Source: Roseiarcus sp963772555
GTDB taxonomy: Bacteria > Pseudomonadota > Alphaproteobacteria > Rhizobiales > Beijerinckiaceae
DNA: 64,000 nucleotides
Direction: 5' to 3'
Assembly: GCA_963772555.1 (NCBI GenBank)
Contig: CAVYXQ010000004.1
Span: 1 to 64,000, forward strand
The notes below the pieces were generated by a model. The model was not told the origin of the DNA. It saw only the letters and a list, made by a program, of their open reading frames with translations, and did not search any database. Shown here piece by piece: positions 9,250 to 17,798 of this stretch (position 1 is the first letter of the stretch; every line of letters begins with the position of its first letter). A program made the translations under genes and the position numbers.

Positions 9250-9284
9250 CCTGCGTCCGACCGCTTGTCGTGGTCGGACGCAGG
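9250..9284 (+). terminator. Strong hairpin after the arylsulfatase
   Basis: A perfect 13-bp stem: CCTGCGTCCGACC (9250-9262) pairs with GGTCGGACGCAGG (9272-9284) around a 9-base loop. No T-run follows, so it may be a rho-independent-like or processing hairpin rather than a classic terminator. Confidence 0.6.
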
Positions 9285-9351
9285 AGCGGACCGAATTCAG
9301 AAGACTGACGTTCGCCGGCTAACGTCGCGCGATTGCAAAGAGGAAAGAGCA

Positions 9352-10873
9352 ATGAGAGCCGCTCGGCGTCGCCGAACTTTTTCAATTGCGGCGCTGGCCG
9401 GGTTCCTGGCGGTCGGGCTCTTCACCGGGAGCGTGCTGCCGAAGGATGTCGCCCCCCAAGACCGGACCGTGCTTGGCGCCGTTCCCGAGTTCCATCCTGA
9501 ACTCGGACTGGGCGCCCTACAGGGTTATCTGGACCCGAAGGCGCTCCCGAACAGCATCGCCCTCATTCCGCCTCCTCCAGTCATTGGCTCGGACGCCTTC
9601 CAGCACGACGAAGAGGTCGCGCGGGCGACGTTCGCGTTGCGCGGCACGCCGCGGTTCGCGCTTGCCGTCTCGGACTTCGATCTCAGGCTTTCGACCTTGG
9701 TCAACGACTTTTCCTGCGCGTTGAACGCCGCGGTCACCGAGGAGAATGCCCCGTACCTGACGACATTGCTGCGCCGGTCCTTCAGCGACCTCGCCCTGTC
9801 GACTTACGCCGCGAAGAATTACTATCACCGCAAGCGGCCCTTCCAGGAAAATGAGGGGCCGATGGGCGTCCCGGAATATCGGGCGCGACTGGAAAAGGAC
9901 CCGTCCTATCCGTCGGGCCACACCGCCATCGGCTGGGGGTTCGGGCTGATCCTGAGCGAGCTTGCGCCGGATCGCGACGACCAACTCCTGGCCCGAGGCC
10001 GCGCCTATGGCGAAAGCCGCATGGTCGTCAACCACCACTGGTACAGCGACGTGGTCTGGGGTCGTGCGGTCGGTGCCGCCACCGTGGCGCGGCTGCACGC
10101 CGATCCGACGTTCCGGGCGGACATGGACGCCGCGCGGGACGAAATAGCGGCCGTTCGCGCCAAGGGCGTCCCGCCGGCAGGCGATTGCGCGGAGGAAGCC
10201 AAAGCCATGGCCATGGGATACCAGGCGAGCGATGTGATCGCCATCGACGTCCTCCTGGAGCCGGACGCGACCATGCTCCAGCACTCCGAAGCCAACAACG
10301 CCCGGCTGCTAAAGCTCTTCCCCAAGGGCTTCGCTCTCGACGAGACGCACAAGCCGCACATCACTATGATCCAGCGCTTCGTCCGCACCGCCGACCTCGA
10401 CAAGGTGTACGCCGCGCTGAACCAAGTTCTGGATGGCCTCAATCTCGCCGCGCTGAAGCTTGAGGCTTCCAAATACTACTATATCCCGAGCAAGGACATT
10501 GGACTGGCGGGCATCGTCGCCAAGCCAACCGCGGAATTGGTCAAGCTGCAAGCGGACCTGATTGCCGCCATCGATCCTTTCACGGTGGAAACCGGAGAAC
10601 TCGGCGGCGTTCGTCACCACGCCCGATGATCCGACCATCGACCCGGCGCTGATTGGATACGTTTCTACGTTTGTTCCGAAGGCCTCCGGCGATCAATTCA
10701 ACCCGCACGTCACCACCGGCGTCGCCCTCCGGAGCGATCTCGACCAGATGCTGGCGGAACCGTTCGAGCGGTTCACCTTCTCTCCCGCCGGAGCGGCGGT
10801 CTACCAGCTAGGCCAGTTCGGCACGGCGGCGAGGAAGCTCAAGGAACTGGATTTGAAACCGTCGCCGCAATAA
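9352..10873 (+). CDS. PAP2-type acid phosphatase fused to a 2H-phosphoesterase domain; frame broken near 10595
   Basis: The ATG at 9352 follows GAGGAAAGAGC and begins a signal peptide (IAALAGFLAVGLFTGS). Residues ~90-245 form a class A acid phosphatase/PAP2 domain: K155-x6-RP (R162, P163), PSGH (187-190), and SR-x5-H-x3-D (S222, R223, H229, D233). From ~290 a second domain starts (SDVIAIDVLLEP) with HIT at 336-338, the first half of a 2H (2'-5' ligase/cyclic phosphodiesterase) active site. The frame as read ends at 10629 after 425 aa. The next frame, 10605-10873, continues seamlessly (AAFVTTPDDPTIDPALIGYV) and holds the second motif, FNPHVTTG. One extra base around 10593-10600 explains this. 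The intact product would be about 506 aa. A two-domain exported phosphoesterase is inferred; the substrate is unknown. Confidence 0.85.
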
Positions 10874-11288
10874 CAAATCCTCATCCCTGCCCCGTCGGTC
10901 TGCTCGTCGCGATCTGGATCGACAGCACAATTCCCGTGATCGGACGGGAACGCCTGCTTTGGGGCCTACTGCACCCTTTCGGCGTGGCCCTCCGCAATGG
11001 CCGCTTCGTGCGCATCCCGCCCGTTCACAAGGGCCGATCCTGAAGGTCCGCAAAGGGTCGATTGCGGCCCTTCCATCTCCGATCGATACGGGCGTCAGGC
11101 GTCAGGTCCGGGCTCCCGAGCTTTGCCGGCGTCGCCGGCGCGGGGACGCCGGCGAGGGCTTCCGACGTTCGCGCAATCGCGCCGGCGTGCTGCAACGACG
11201 GACGCGAGCGCGCGAAGCCCATGGCGCCAGGTGACGGCGGCGGGAAGACGGGCGGGACAGCCCCTCGGCGCGGCTGCCGTCCCCTTGG

Positions 11289-11303
11289 GAACAAAACAAG
11301 AAC
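11289..11303. promoter_or_regulatory. LexA (SOS) box, alphaproteobacterial type
   Basis: The sequence GAAC-AAAACAA-GAAC is an exact GAAC-N7-GAAC direct repeat, the established alphaproteobacterial LexA operator (GTTC-N7-GTTC on the other strand). It is followed at 11310 by TTGACA, a good -35 match. No intact SOS gene (imuA, lexA, recA) follows on either strand, so the operator looks orphaned. Confidence 0.7.
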
Positions 11304-11693
11304 ATTTCCTTGACAATGTCCTCGGTCGACGTCAAGATGCAGGAGTCTCGGAGACCTGCGCGGAGCCGGCTGCGGGCGACGCGGGGATCGGCGCTGCAAG
11401 ACGTCCTCGGAGGGGCAAGGGGTCGCGGACCTTTCTTTTGAACCTTCGAGGCGCCGCCGGGTAAGGCAGGGCCGCCCCTCCCTCGCCCTGCCCGCAAGTG
11501 GCTACAGGATGCACACATCGTAAGAGGCGCGAGAACGTCGCCACCCTCTTCTCCCTCCGGGTGTCGGGCGACCCCCGGACTTTGATGCGGGGACGACGGA
11601 CGAGGGTTTTGGGCCGCCGGCGGCGGTCAATGGGCGCCCGATAGATAACCGCCTCTGTGGCTGCGCGGGATTGCGGGCGGTTTGCGGCGGGGA

Positions 11694-11743
11694 CCCTCAT
11701 CCGGCCCTCCGGGCCACCTTCCCCAGCAAAGCTGTGGAAGGGG
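11694..11743. repeat. Palindromic REP-like element, second copy
   Basis: Same layout as 4918-4969: CCTCATCCGGCCCTCCGGG, then CCACCTTCC, and a diverged arm ending GTGGAAGGGG. It lies in the gene-poor region. Confidence 0.65.
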
Positions 11744-11972
11744 TGCGCGCGATAGAGGCGCGATGCGCATCCCGTACCTGCAGGCGGGGAGGGAGCGCTC
11801 CTGCCTCGCCTTCCGCAGCCGCTTCCAATTCCCTTGAGCCCAATCGTCGTCGTCGAACGCTTCGACCGCCCGGCGACGCCTCGAATCGGCCTTGCGCGCC
11901 GGACGCTCGGGCTTTGCAGCCGCGCGCGGCTGCGGCGGCCGCCGACCCCATCTACGAAAGGAAAATCGGAAC

Positions 11973-12377
11973 ATGACAAGCGCAGACAGCGACGGTTCCG
12001 CCGCGGCCGGGCGAACGGACACGACAGAAGTCGTCCGCCGGCGGCCGCGCGGAACGCCTTTCGCGCCCGGCCAATCCGGCAATCCGTGGGGGCGGCCGAA
12101 GGGCGCGCGCAACCTGAACACGATCATCGCGGCGGCGCTCAGAGAACAGGTCACCGTCCGGGAGAACGACCGCACGAAGCGCATCACCAAGCTCGAGGCG
12201 GCGATCAGGCAGCTCGTCAACCGGGCCGCATCCGGCGAAGCCCGGGCGACGCGCGAGGTCATCGCGCTCGCCGAAGCGGATCAGAACCGCGCCGGGAAGC
12301 CCGACACGCCCCGCCGCGCGACGAGGGACGCGGTCGTGATCGCCGAGCTTCTGCGCCGCATCCGGAGCGATCCATGA
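11973..12377 (+). CDS. DUF5681 domain protein (phage terminase small-subunit-like)
   Basis: 134 aa from the ATG at 11973, preceded by GAAAGGA. The N-terminal part has the DUF5681 signature GTPFAPGQSGNPWGRPKGARN (about residues 26-46). A charged, mostly helical C-terminal half follows (KLEAAIRQLVNRAASGEARA, then AEADQN). Proteins of this family are commonly encoded directly before a large terminase, as here, and the stop overlaps the terminase start (ATGA). A DNA-recognition role in packaging is inferred from this pairing. Longer starts upstream would include non-protein-like sequence. Confidence 0.82.
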   Translation: MTSADSDGSAAAGRTDTTEVVRRRPRGTPFAPGQSGNPWGRPKGARNLNTIIAAALREQVTVRENDRTKRITKLEAAIRQLVNRAASGEARATREVIALAEADQNRAGKPDTPRRATRDAVVIAELLRRIRSDP

Positions 12378-13849
12378 CGGACGCGCTCAGCGACGAAGAG
12401 GTCGACGCCGCGCTCCGGAACGACTTCTATTCGTTCATGGTCCGGTGCTTCCGGGACCTGAACACGGGCCCGACCTACCGGCCCTCCTGGCATGTCGAGG
12501 CGATGGCGTCGAAGCTCGAGGGCGTGCGGGACGGCCGGACGACGCGGCTCATCATCAACGTCCCGCCTCGTAACCTGAAATCGCTCGCCGCGTCGATCGC
12601 GCTGCCCGCCTGGCTCCTCGGCCATGATCCGGCTCTCGCGATCGTCAATGTCACCTATGGGCAGGACCTCTCCGACAAGTTCGCCCGCGACTGCCGGAGG
12701 GTGATGACGTCGGAATGGCATCAGTCGCTGTTCGAAGCGCGTCTTGCTTCGGAAAGGCCGCCGTTCCAGGAGCTGGCGACGACCGCCGGCGGATTTCGCC
12801 TCGCGACCTCGGTTGGCGGCGCGCTGACCGGGCGCGGCGCCGACGTGATCATCATCGACGATCCGCTGAAACCCTCCGACGCCATGTCGGAAAGCCGGCG
12901 CTCCGCCGCCAACGAATGGTTCGACGGAACGCTCTACACTCGTCTCAACGACAAGACGAAGGGGGCGATCGTCATCGTCATGCAACGCCTGCACGAGGAC
13001 GATCTCGCCGGCCACGTCATGAAGCGCAAGGGCTGGGACGTGCTGTCGCTCCCGGCGATCGCCGAGACCGACGAGATTCATCGCATCGAGTCGATCCGCG
13101 GCCCGAAGGAGTTTCGCCGCAAGTCGGGCGAAGCCTTGCATGGAGAGCGCGAGTCGCTCGAGACGCTCGGGCGGATCCGGGCCACGATCGGCGAAACCAA
13201 TTTCGCCGGCCAGTACCAGCAGAGGCCGGCGCCGGCAGGCGGCGGCATGATCAAGACGGCCTGGCTCAGACGCTATTCCCGCGACCAGCGCCCGCCGGAG
13301 TTCGACCGGATCGTCCAGAGCTGGGACACCGCCAACAAGCCGAGCGAGCTCGCGGACTATTCCGTCTGCACCACCTGGGGGCTCAAGGGACCGGATTTCT
13401 ATCTTTTGAACGTGTTGCGCAAGAAGTTCTCGTTTCCGGAGCTCAAGCGCGCCGTCGTCGAACAGAACGAGCTCTTCCGCCCGCAGGTCATCCTGATCGA
13501 GGACAAGGCGTCGGGGACGCAGCTCATTCAGGATCTGGTCGCCGCGGGCCTGTCGCAGGTGACGGGCGTGAAGCCGGAGGGAGACAAGGTCATGCGACTG
13601 CACGCCCAGACGGCGAAGATCGAGAATGGCTTCGTCCACCTGCCGGACGACGCACACTGGCTCGTCGACTATCTCTCGGAGCTCGCCGCCTTTCCCGCGT
13701 CGCGCTACGACGACCAGGTCGAACTCGACCGCCCAGGCGCTCGCCTGGGCCACGCGCCGCCGGTCGTCGGCCGAGGAGTGGATCGATTTCTATTCGCGGC
13801 CGTGGAAGTAGGGGCGCAATTGGCGCCACTGCGTATCCGGGGGCCATAG
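12374..13849 (+). CDS. Phage terminase large subunit; C-terminal tail altered by a frameshift near 13722
   Basis: The ATG at 12374 overlaps the DUF5681 stop. The packaging ATPase has a Walker A-like loop, VPPRNLKS (~63-70), and Walker B in GADVIIIDDPLK (~160). The nuclease part shows IVQSWDTANK, ILIEDKASGTQLIQ, and a terminal YDDQV. After YDDQV the frame changes: the read product ends with an unrelated tail at 13849, whereas frame 3 continues TAQALAWATRRRSSAEEWI to a TAG at 13809-13811. Removing one A at 13722-13723 (GTCGAACTCG to GTCGACTCG) restores YDDQVDSTAQALAW, the family ending. No portal, capsid, tail or integrase genes are nearby, so this is an orphan terminase unit, either a phage remnant or a small cassette. 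Confidence 0.88.
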   Translation: MTDALSDEEVDAALRNDFYSFMVRCFRDLNTGPTYRPSWHVEAMASKLEGVRDGRTTRLIINVPPRNLKSLAASIALPAWLLGHDPALAIVNVTYGQDLSDKFARDCRRVMTSEWHQSLFEARLASERPPFQELATTAGGFRLATSVGGALTGRGADVIIIDDPLKPSDAMSESRRSAANEWFDGTLYTRLNDKTKGAIVIVMQRLHEDDLAGHVMKRKGWDVLSLPAIAETDEIHRIESIRGPKEFRRKSGEALHGERESLETLGRIRATIGETNFAGQYQQRPAPAGGGMIKTAWLRRYSRDQRPPEFDRIVQSWDTANKPSELADYSVCTTWGLKGPDFYLLNVLRKKFSFPELKRAVVEQNELFRPQVILIEDKASGTQLIQDLVAAGLSQVTGVKPEGDKVMRLHAQTAKIENGFVHLPDDAHWLVDYLSELAAFPASRYDDQVELDRPGARLGHAPPVVGRGVDRFLFAAVEVGAQLAPLRIRGP

Positions 13850-13856
13850 GGCGAGA

Positions 13857-13888
13857 CTCTGGATCTCCGCTTGCGCGGGGATGACAGG
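13857..13888. repeat. Short palindromic intergenic repeat
   Basis: The string CTCTGGATCTCCGC-TTGC-GCGGGGATGACA is close to a small palindrome widespread in Hyphomicrobiales genomes. Only one copy was noticed in the window. Confidence 0.45.
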
Positions 13889-14058
13889 ACGGGAGAACTT
13901 CCGCTCCCTCGAGAGCGACCGGAACCTCCTTCAGAGCGCCGCGCTCCTGCATGCGAGAGGGTCCGTTCAAGGTCGCTCTTCCGGCGTCGACCTGATAAGG
14001 GTGGGCTTCGGTTCGCAAAACATGGCGCAGTCTGTCGACTGAGGGGCCGGAGAAGGCG

Positions 14059-15141
14059 ATGAGGGAACCAAGGCGCCAGCGCGTTCTCGTTGTCGGGCTC
14101 GGCACGATGGGGACGAGCCACGCCCGCGCCTGCAAAAGCATCGAGGGTTTCGAGCTCGTGGGTTTATGCACCCGCAACGCCGCGGCGCGTCATGACCTCG
14201 ACCAGGAATTCGCACATGTTCCGCGTTTCGAGCGTCTCGGCGAGGCGCTCGACAAGCTGACGCCGGATGCGGTGGCCGTCTGCGCCTATACCGAGCATCA
14301 CGCGCCGATGGCGCTGGAAGCGCTCGCCGCGGGCGCGCACGTCTTCTGCGAGAAGCCGCTCGCCGACACGCTCGAGGCGGCGGAGGCGATCGTCGCCGCC
14401 GCGCGCAAGGCGAAGAAGGCGCTGCTCGTCGGCTATATCCTGCGCGTGCATCCGTCCTGGATCCGCTTCATCGAAATCGGCCGCTCGCTCGGCAAGCCGC
14501 TCGTCATGCGGATGAACCTCAACCAGCAATCCTCCGGCTCGTTCTGGGAGGTGCACAAGAGCCTGATGCGCTCGACTTCGCCGATCGTCGATTGCGGCGT
14601 CCATTATGTCGACGTGATGTGCCAGGCGACGCGGGCGAGGCCGGTCGCCGTGCATGCGGTCGGGGCGAGGCTCACAGACGAGATCGCGCCGGCCATGGTC
14701 AATTACGGCCATCTCGACATCGTCTTCGACGACGGCTCGGTCGGCTGGTACGAGGCCGGCTGGGGCCCGATGATGAGCGAGACGGCCTTCTTCGTCAAAG
14801 ACATGATCGGGCCAAAGGGCTCGGTGTCGATCGTCGCCGAGAAGGCGGCCGGCGAAGGCGTCGCGTCATCGGACCATAACGCCCACACGCGCACCAACGC
14901 GCTTCGCATCCACCACGCCGCGCTCGACGCCAACGGCGCGTTCATGAGTCCCGACACGATCGAATCGACCGAGGACGAGCCCGGCCACCAGGAGCTGTGC
15001 GAGCGCGAGCAGCGGCTCTTCTTGAAAGCGATCCGCGGCGAGGTCGACCTTGCCGACCACTGGACCGACGCGATCAATTCGCTCCGCATCGTCTTCGCCG
15101 CCGATGAAAGCGTAAGGACAGGCGAGGTGGTGCGGCTGTAG
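14059..15141 (+). CDS. Gfo/Idh/MocA family NAD(P)-dependent sugar or inositol dehydrogenase
   Basis: 360 aa. The N-terminal Rossmann fold has VLVVGLGTMGTSHARA (residues ~9-24). The family motif with the catalytic lysine is VFCEKPLA (~95-102), followed by VGYILRVHPSW. The active-site region DCGVHYVDVMCQ (~176-187) carries the His/Asp pair typical of the family. These enzymes oxidise a ring hydroxyl of sugars or inositols. It faces the SIS-domain gene convergently and lies near the sugar ABC transporter and, about 8 kb away, the iol genes. Oxidation of the transported sugar or polyol is a reasonable inference; the exact substrate cannot be named. Confidence 0.88.
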   Translation: MREPRRQRVLVVGLGTMGTSHARACKSIEGFELVGLCTRNAAARHDLDQEFAHVPRFERLGEALDKLTPDAVAVCAYTEHHAPMALEALAAGAHVFCEKPLADTLEAAEAIVAAARKAKKALLVGYILRVHPSWIRFIEIGRSLGKPLVMRMNLNQQSSGSFWEVHKSLMRSTSPIVDCGVHYVDVMCQATRARPVAVHAVGARLTDEIAPAMVNYGHLDIVFDDGSVGWYEAGWGPMMSETAFFVKDMIGPKGSVSIVAEKAAGEGVASSDHNAHTRTNALRIHHAALDANGAFMSPDTIESTEDEPGHQELCEREQRLFLKAIRGEVDLADHWTDAINSLRIVFAADESVRTGEVVRL

Positions 15142-15158
15142 TTGGCCGCCGCGTCCTC

Positions 15159-16187
15159 TCAAACCGTCCGCGTCACCTTCATCAGGTTCGGCGGCTGGTC
15201 GGGGTCGCGGCCGCGCCGCCGCGCGGTCGCCTCGGCCAGCCGGTAGAAGCCGTGCAGGGCGGCGATCGGGGTCACGAGGGCGTGGCCGCAGTCGGGCGTG
15301 ACCACGGTCGGCCAGCGCGGATGCCGCTCGACGTCGAGGAGGAGCGGCGCCGCGCCAAACGACGCCAGCCGGTCGACGGTCTCGAAGAAGCCTTCGCGCG
15401 CGGCGTCGGCGGGGGCGAAGGCGAGGACGGGAAACCCCGGGCCGATCACCCCCGCCGGGCCGTGCAGCACCTCGGCGGCGGAAAAAGCCTCGGCGTGGAT
15501 CGCCGAGGTCTCCTTGAGCTTCAGCGCCGCCTCGGCGGCGATGGCGAAAGTCGGGCCGCGGCCGATGACGAAGAGCGAGCGGGCCGCGGCGAGCGTTTCG
15601 ACCGCCTCGTCCGGGGCCGGTGCGCGGCTCGCCTCGAGCACCGAGGGCGCCCGGTCGAGCGCATCCGCCAGCGCTCCGTCGCCGCTCCACCCGGCGACCA
15701 GCGATGAGCCGGCGACGAGCGAGGCGATCACCGACTTCGTCGCTGCGACCGAGCGCTCTACGCCAGCGTGCAGCGTCAGGAGCGCGTCGGCCTCCTTGGC
15801 CAGCGGCGAGCCCGCGTCGTTGACGAGGGCGATCGCCAGCGCACCCGCTTCTTTCGCCGCGCCCTGCATGGCGACGATATCCGGACTGCGGCCCGACTGG
15901 GAGATCGTGATCGCGACCGCGCCATCGAGGCGGAGCCGCGCACGATAGAGCGAGGCGATCGAGGGCCCCAGCGAGGCGCAGGCCAGCCCCAGCTTGAGCT
16001 CGATGCAATGCTTGAGAAAGAGCGCGGCATGATCCGAGCTGCCGCGCGCGATGGTGGCGACGAAGGGGGGCTTCCGCTCGCGCAGCCGCGACGCCAGCTC
16101 GGCCGTCGCGCCGGCGTTGGCGGCGAGCTGGCGGCGCGCCGCGGCGCCGCTCTCGTCGATTTCGCTCGCCATCAGCGTTTGGCTCAT
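15159..16187 (-). CDS. SIS-domain sugar-phosphate isomerase/deaminase-like protein
   Basis: 342 aa from the ATG at 16187 (MSQTLMASEIDE), with GGGAAGG upstream. It has two SIS domains, as in the isomerase half of GlmS and in FrlB/AgaS proteins, without a glutaminase domain. The first shows ATIARGSSDHAA, ITISQSGRSPDIV and ALVNDAGSPLAKEAD, then ERSVAATKS. The second shows FVIGRGPTFAIAAEAALKLKET and AEAFSAAEVLHGP. This arrangement fits enzymes that deaminate or isomerise amino-sugar 6-phosphates or fructosamine 6-phosphates. It is divergent from the CUT1 transporter operon, which may import its substrate. A longer start upstream is possible but lacks family-like sequence. Confidence 0.88.
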   Translation of the reverse strand: MSQTLMASEIDESGAAARRQLAANAGATAELASRLRERKPPFVATIARGSSDHAALFLKHCIELKLGLACASLGPSIASLYRARLRLDGAVAITISQSGRSPDIVAMQGAAKEAGALAIALVNDAGSPLAKEADALLTLHAGVERSVAATKSVIASLVAGSSLVAGWSGDGALADALDRAPSVLEASRAPAPDEAVETLAAARSLFVIGRGPTFAIAAEAALKLKETSAIHAEAFSAAEVLHGPAGVIGPGFPVLAFAPADAAREGFFETVDRLASFGAAPLLLDVERHPRWPTVVTPDCGHALVTPIAALHGFYRLAEATARRRGRDPDQPPNLMKVTRTV

Positions 16188-16398
16188 CGCGCCGCGCCCT
16201 TCCCGGTGATCGTTGTTCTCCCGCCGGCTTGGGGCCGCCCGGCGCGAGAAGCCCCCTAGACAAGGGCATGACGGTGGCCCATGCAAGTGCGCAAGCCCGA
16301 CCTTCGGGGGCTGCGTCTTTGCCCCATCGAAAAATCTTCGGGAAAGGAAGCGTTCGGCTAGAGCGCGGGCAGGAAGCCCGCTCAATGAGGAGGATAGG
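16188..16398. promoter_or_regulatory. Divergent control region for the SIS gene and sugar ABC operon
   Basis: About 210 bases separate the two divergent starts. The transporter side has a clear Shine-Dalgarno sequence (GAGGAGGATAGG) before the ATG at 16399. No operator palindrome was recognised. No local regulator gene is present in this cluster. Confidence 0.5.
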
Positions 16399-17658
16399 AT
16401 GAGAATGGGTATCGCTTGGATGCGCGGCGGCGTCGCCCTGGCCACGCTGTTCGTCGGGCTCGCGGCGGCTCAGGCCGGGTCATTGAAGATCGAGAGCTGG
16501 CGCAACGACGACGCCGACATCTGGAACTCGAAGATCATTCCCGCTTTCAACAAGCATTACCCCGACATCAAGGTCGAGTTCTCGCCCTCCGCGCCGACCG
16601 ACTACGACGCCGCGCTCAATGCGCGCCTCGACGGCGGCACCGCCGGCGACCTCATCACTTGCCGTCCGTTCGACCGTTCGCTCGCGCTTTTCCAGAAGCA
16701 CCAGCTCGACGGCCTGAACGACCTCAAGGGGATGGACAATTTCTCCGACGTGGCCAAGGTTGCATGGTCGACCGACGACGGCAAGACGACCTTCTGCGTG
16801 CCAATGGCGTCCGTCATTCACGGCTTCATGTACAACGAGGACGCCTTCAAGAAGATCGGCGCGACGCCGCCGAAGACGATGGCGGAGTTCCACGAGATTC
16901 TCGACAAGCTGAAGAAGGACGGGACCTACACGCCGATCGACATGGGCACTGCGGACCAGTGGGAAGCTGCGACCATGGGCTTCCAGAACATCGGCCCCGA
17001 CTATTGGAACGGCGAGACTGGTCGTCTTGCGCTGATTGCCGGCAAGGAAAAGTTCACCGATCCGCAGTATATCGCGGTTTTCAAGGAGCTCGCCTCCTGG
17101 GCGCCCTATATGGGCAACGGCTTCCAGGCGCAGAAATATCCCGACAGCCAGAATCTGTTCTCGCTCGGCAAGGCGGCGATCTATCCCGCCGGCTCATGGG
17201 ACATTTCGACGTTCCGCAAGGACGCGCAGTTCCCGATCGGCGCGTTCCCGCCGCCGCTGCCCGCCGGCCAGACCCAATGCTACATCTCCGACCACGTCGA
17301 CATCGGCATGGGAGTCAATTCGGCGACGAAGAACAAGGAGGACGCGAAGAAATTCCTCGAATGGCTGACGACTCCCGAGTTCGCGGAAATCTACGCCAAT
17401 GCGCTGCCGGGCTTCTTCCCGCTCAGCAAGGCGCCGGTCACGATCAAGGACCCTCTCGCGGCCGAGATGGTCGGCTGGCGCAAGGACTGCAAGTCGACGA
17501 TCCGCAATTCCTACCAGATCCTGTCGCGCGGCACGCCGAACCTCGAGAACGAACTCTGGAACGTCTCGGCGCAGGTGATCAACGGCGCGATGACGCCAGA
17601 GGCGGCCGGCAAGCAGCTGCAGGACGGACTCGACAAGTGGTATAAGCCGGGCAAGTAG
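16399..17658 (+). CDS. CUT1-type ABC transporter sugar-binding protein
   Basis: 419 aa with a signal peptide (VALATLFVGLAAAQAG). Family 1 extracellular solute-binding proteins capture sugars or polyols in the periplasm and pass them to two permeases. Typical landmarks are SLKIESWRNDDADIWNSK at the mature N-terminus, ITCRPFDRSLALFQKHQL, GFMYNEDAFKKIG, FSLGKAAIYPAGSWD and KKFLEWLTTPEFAEIYAN. The start at 16399 fits both the signal peptide and a strong ribosome-binding site. The gene heads an SBP-permease-permease-ATPase operon that ends at 20675. The ligand cannot be told from sequence; neighbours suggest a sugar, amino sugar or polyol. Confidence 0.94.
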   Translation: MRMGIAWMRGGVALATLFVGLAAAQAGSLKIESWRNDDADIWNSKIIPAFNKHYPDIKVEFSPSAPTDYDAALNARLDGGTAGDLITCRPFDRSLALFQKHQLDGLNDLKGMDNFSDVAKVAWSTDDGKTTFCVPMASVIHGFMYNEDAFKKIGATPPKTMAEFHEILDKLKKDGTYTPIDMGTADQWEAATMGFQNIGPDYWNGETGRLALIAGKEKFTDPQYIAVFKELASWAPYMGNGFQAQKYPDSQNLFSLGKAAIYPAGSWDISTFRKDAQFPIGAFPPPLPAGQTQCYISDHVDIGMGVNSATKNKEDAKKFLEWLTTPEFAEIYANALPGFFPLSKAPVTIKDPLAAEMVGWRKDCKSTIRNSYQILSRGTPNLENELWNVSAQVINGAMTPEAAGKQLQDGLDKWYKPGK

Positions 17659-17667
17659 CCAGGTCGG

Positions 17668-17772
17668 CTGGCCCTCACCCTGGCGCTTCGCGCCTTTCCC
17701 TCTCCTGCTCCGCGGGCGAGGGGATTGCCTTCTCCCGCTTGCGGGAGAAGGTGGCCGAAGGGCCGGATGAGG
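17668..17772. repeat. Palindromic REP-like element, third copy, inside the sugar ABC operon
   Basis: It contains a perfect 11-bp hairpin, CCTTCTCCCGC (17728-17738) facing GCGGGAGAAGG (17741-17751), followed by TGGCCGAAGGGCCGGATGAGG. This is the 4918-4969 layout in opposite orientation. A weaker palindromic unit precedes it (17668-17727). Located between the binding-protein and permease genes, it could lower downstream expression relative to the abundant binding protein, as intra-operon hairpins do in other ABC systems; that is inference. Confidence 0.8.
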
Positions 17773-17798
17773 GCGGGGCTTCGCGACACGAGACAACG

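Larger units (their letters stand above)
10874..11972. other. Gene-poor stretch of 1.1 kb before the terminase pair
   Basis: No convincing gene. Numerous short overlapping open frames on both strands are rich in Arg, Pro and Gly and look like by-products of high GC. It contains an orphan LexA box (11289-11303) and one palindromic repeat (11694-11743). A weak 34-codon frame starts at 11336 just downstream of the LexA box but has no recognisable content. It may be the remains of a deleted SOS or phage gene, which is inference. Confidence 0.6.

Noticed and set aside
11025..11979. Several overlapping short frames in the gene-poor region
   Set aside because: All are Arg/Pro/Ser-rich with no start context or recognisable content, and they overlap on both strands.
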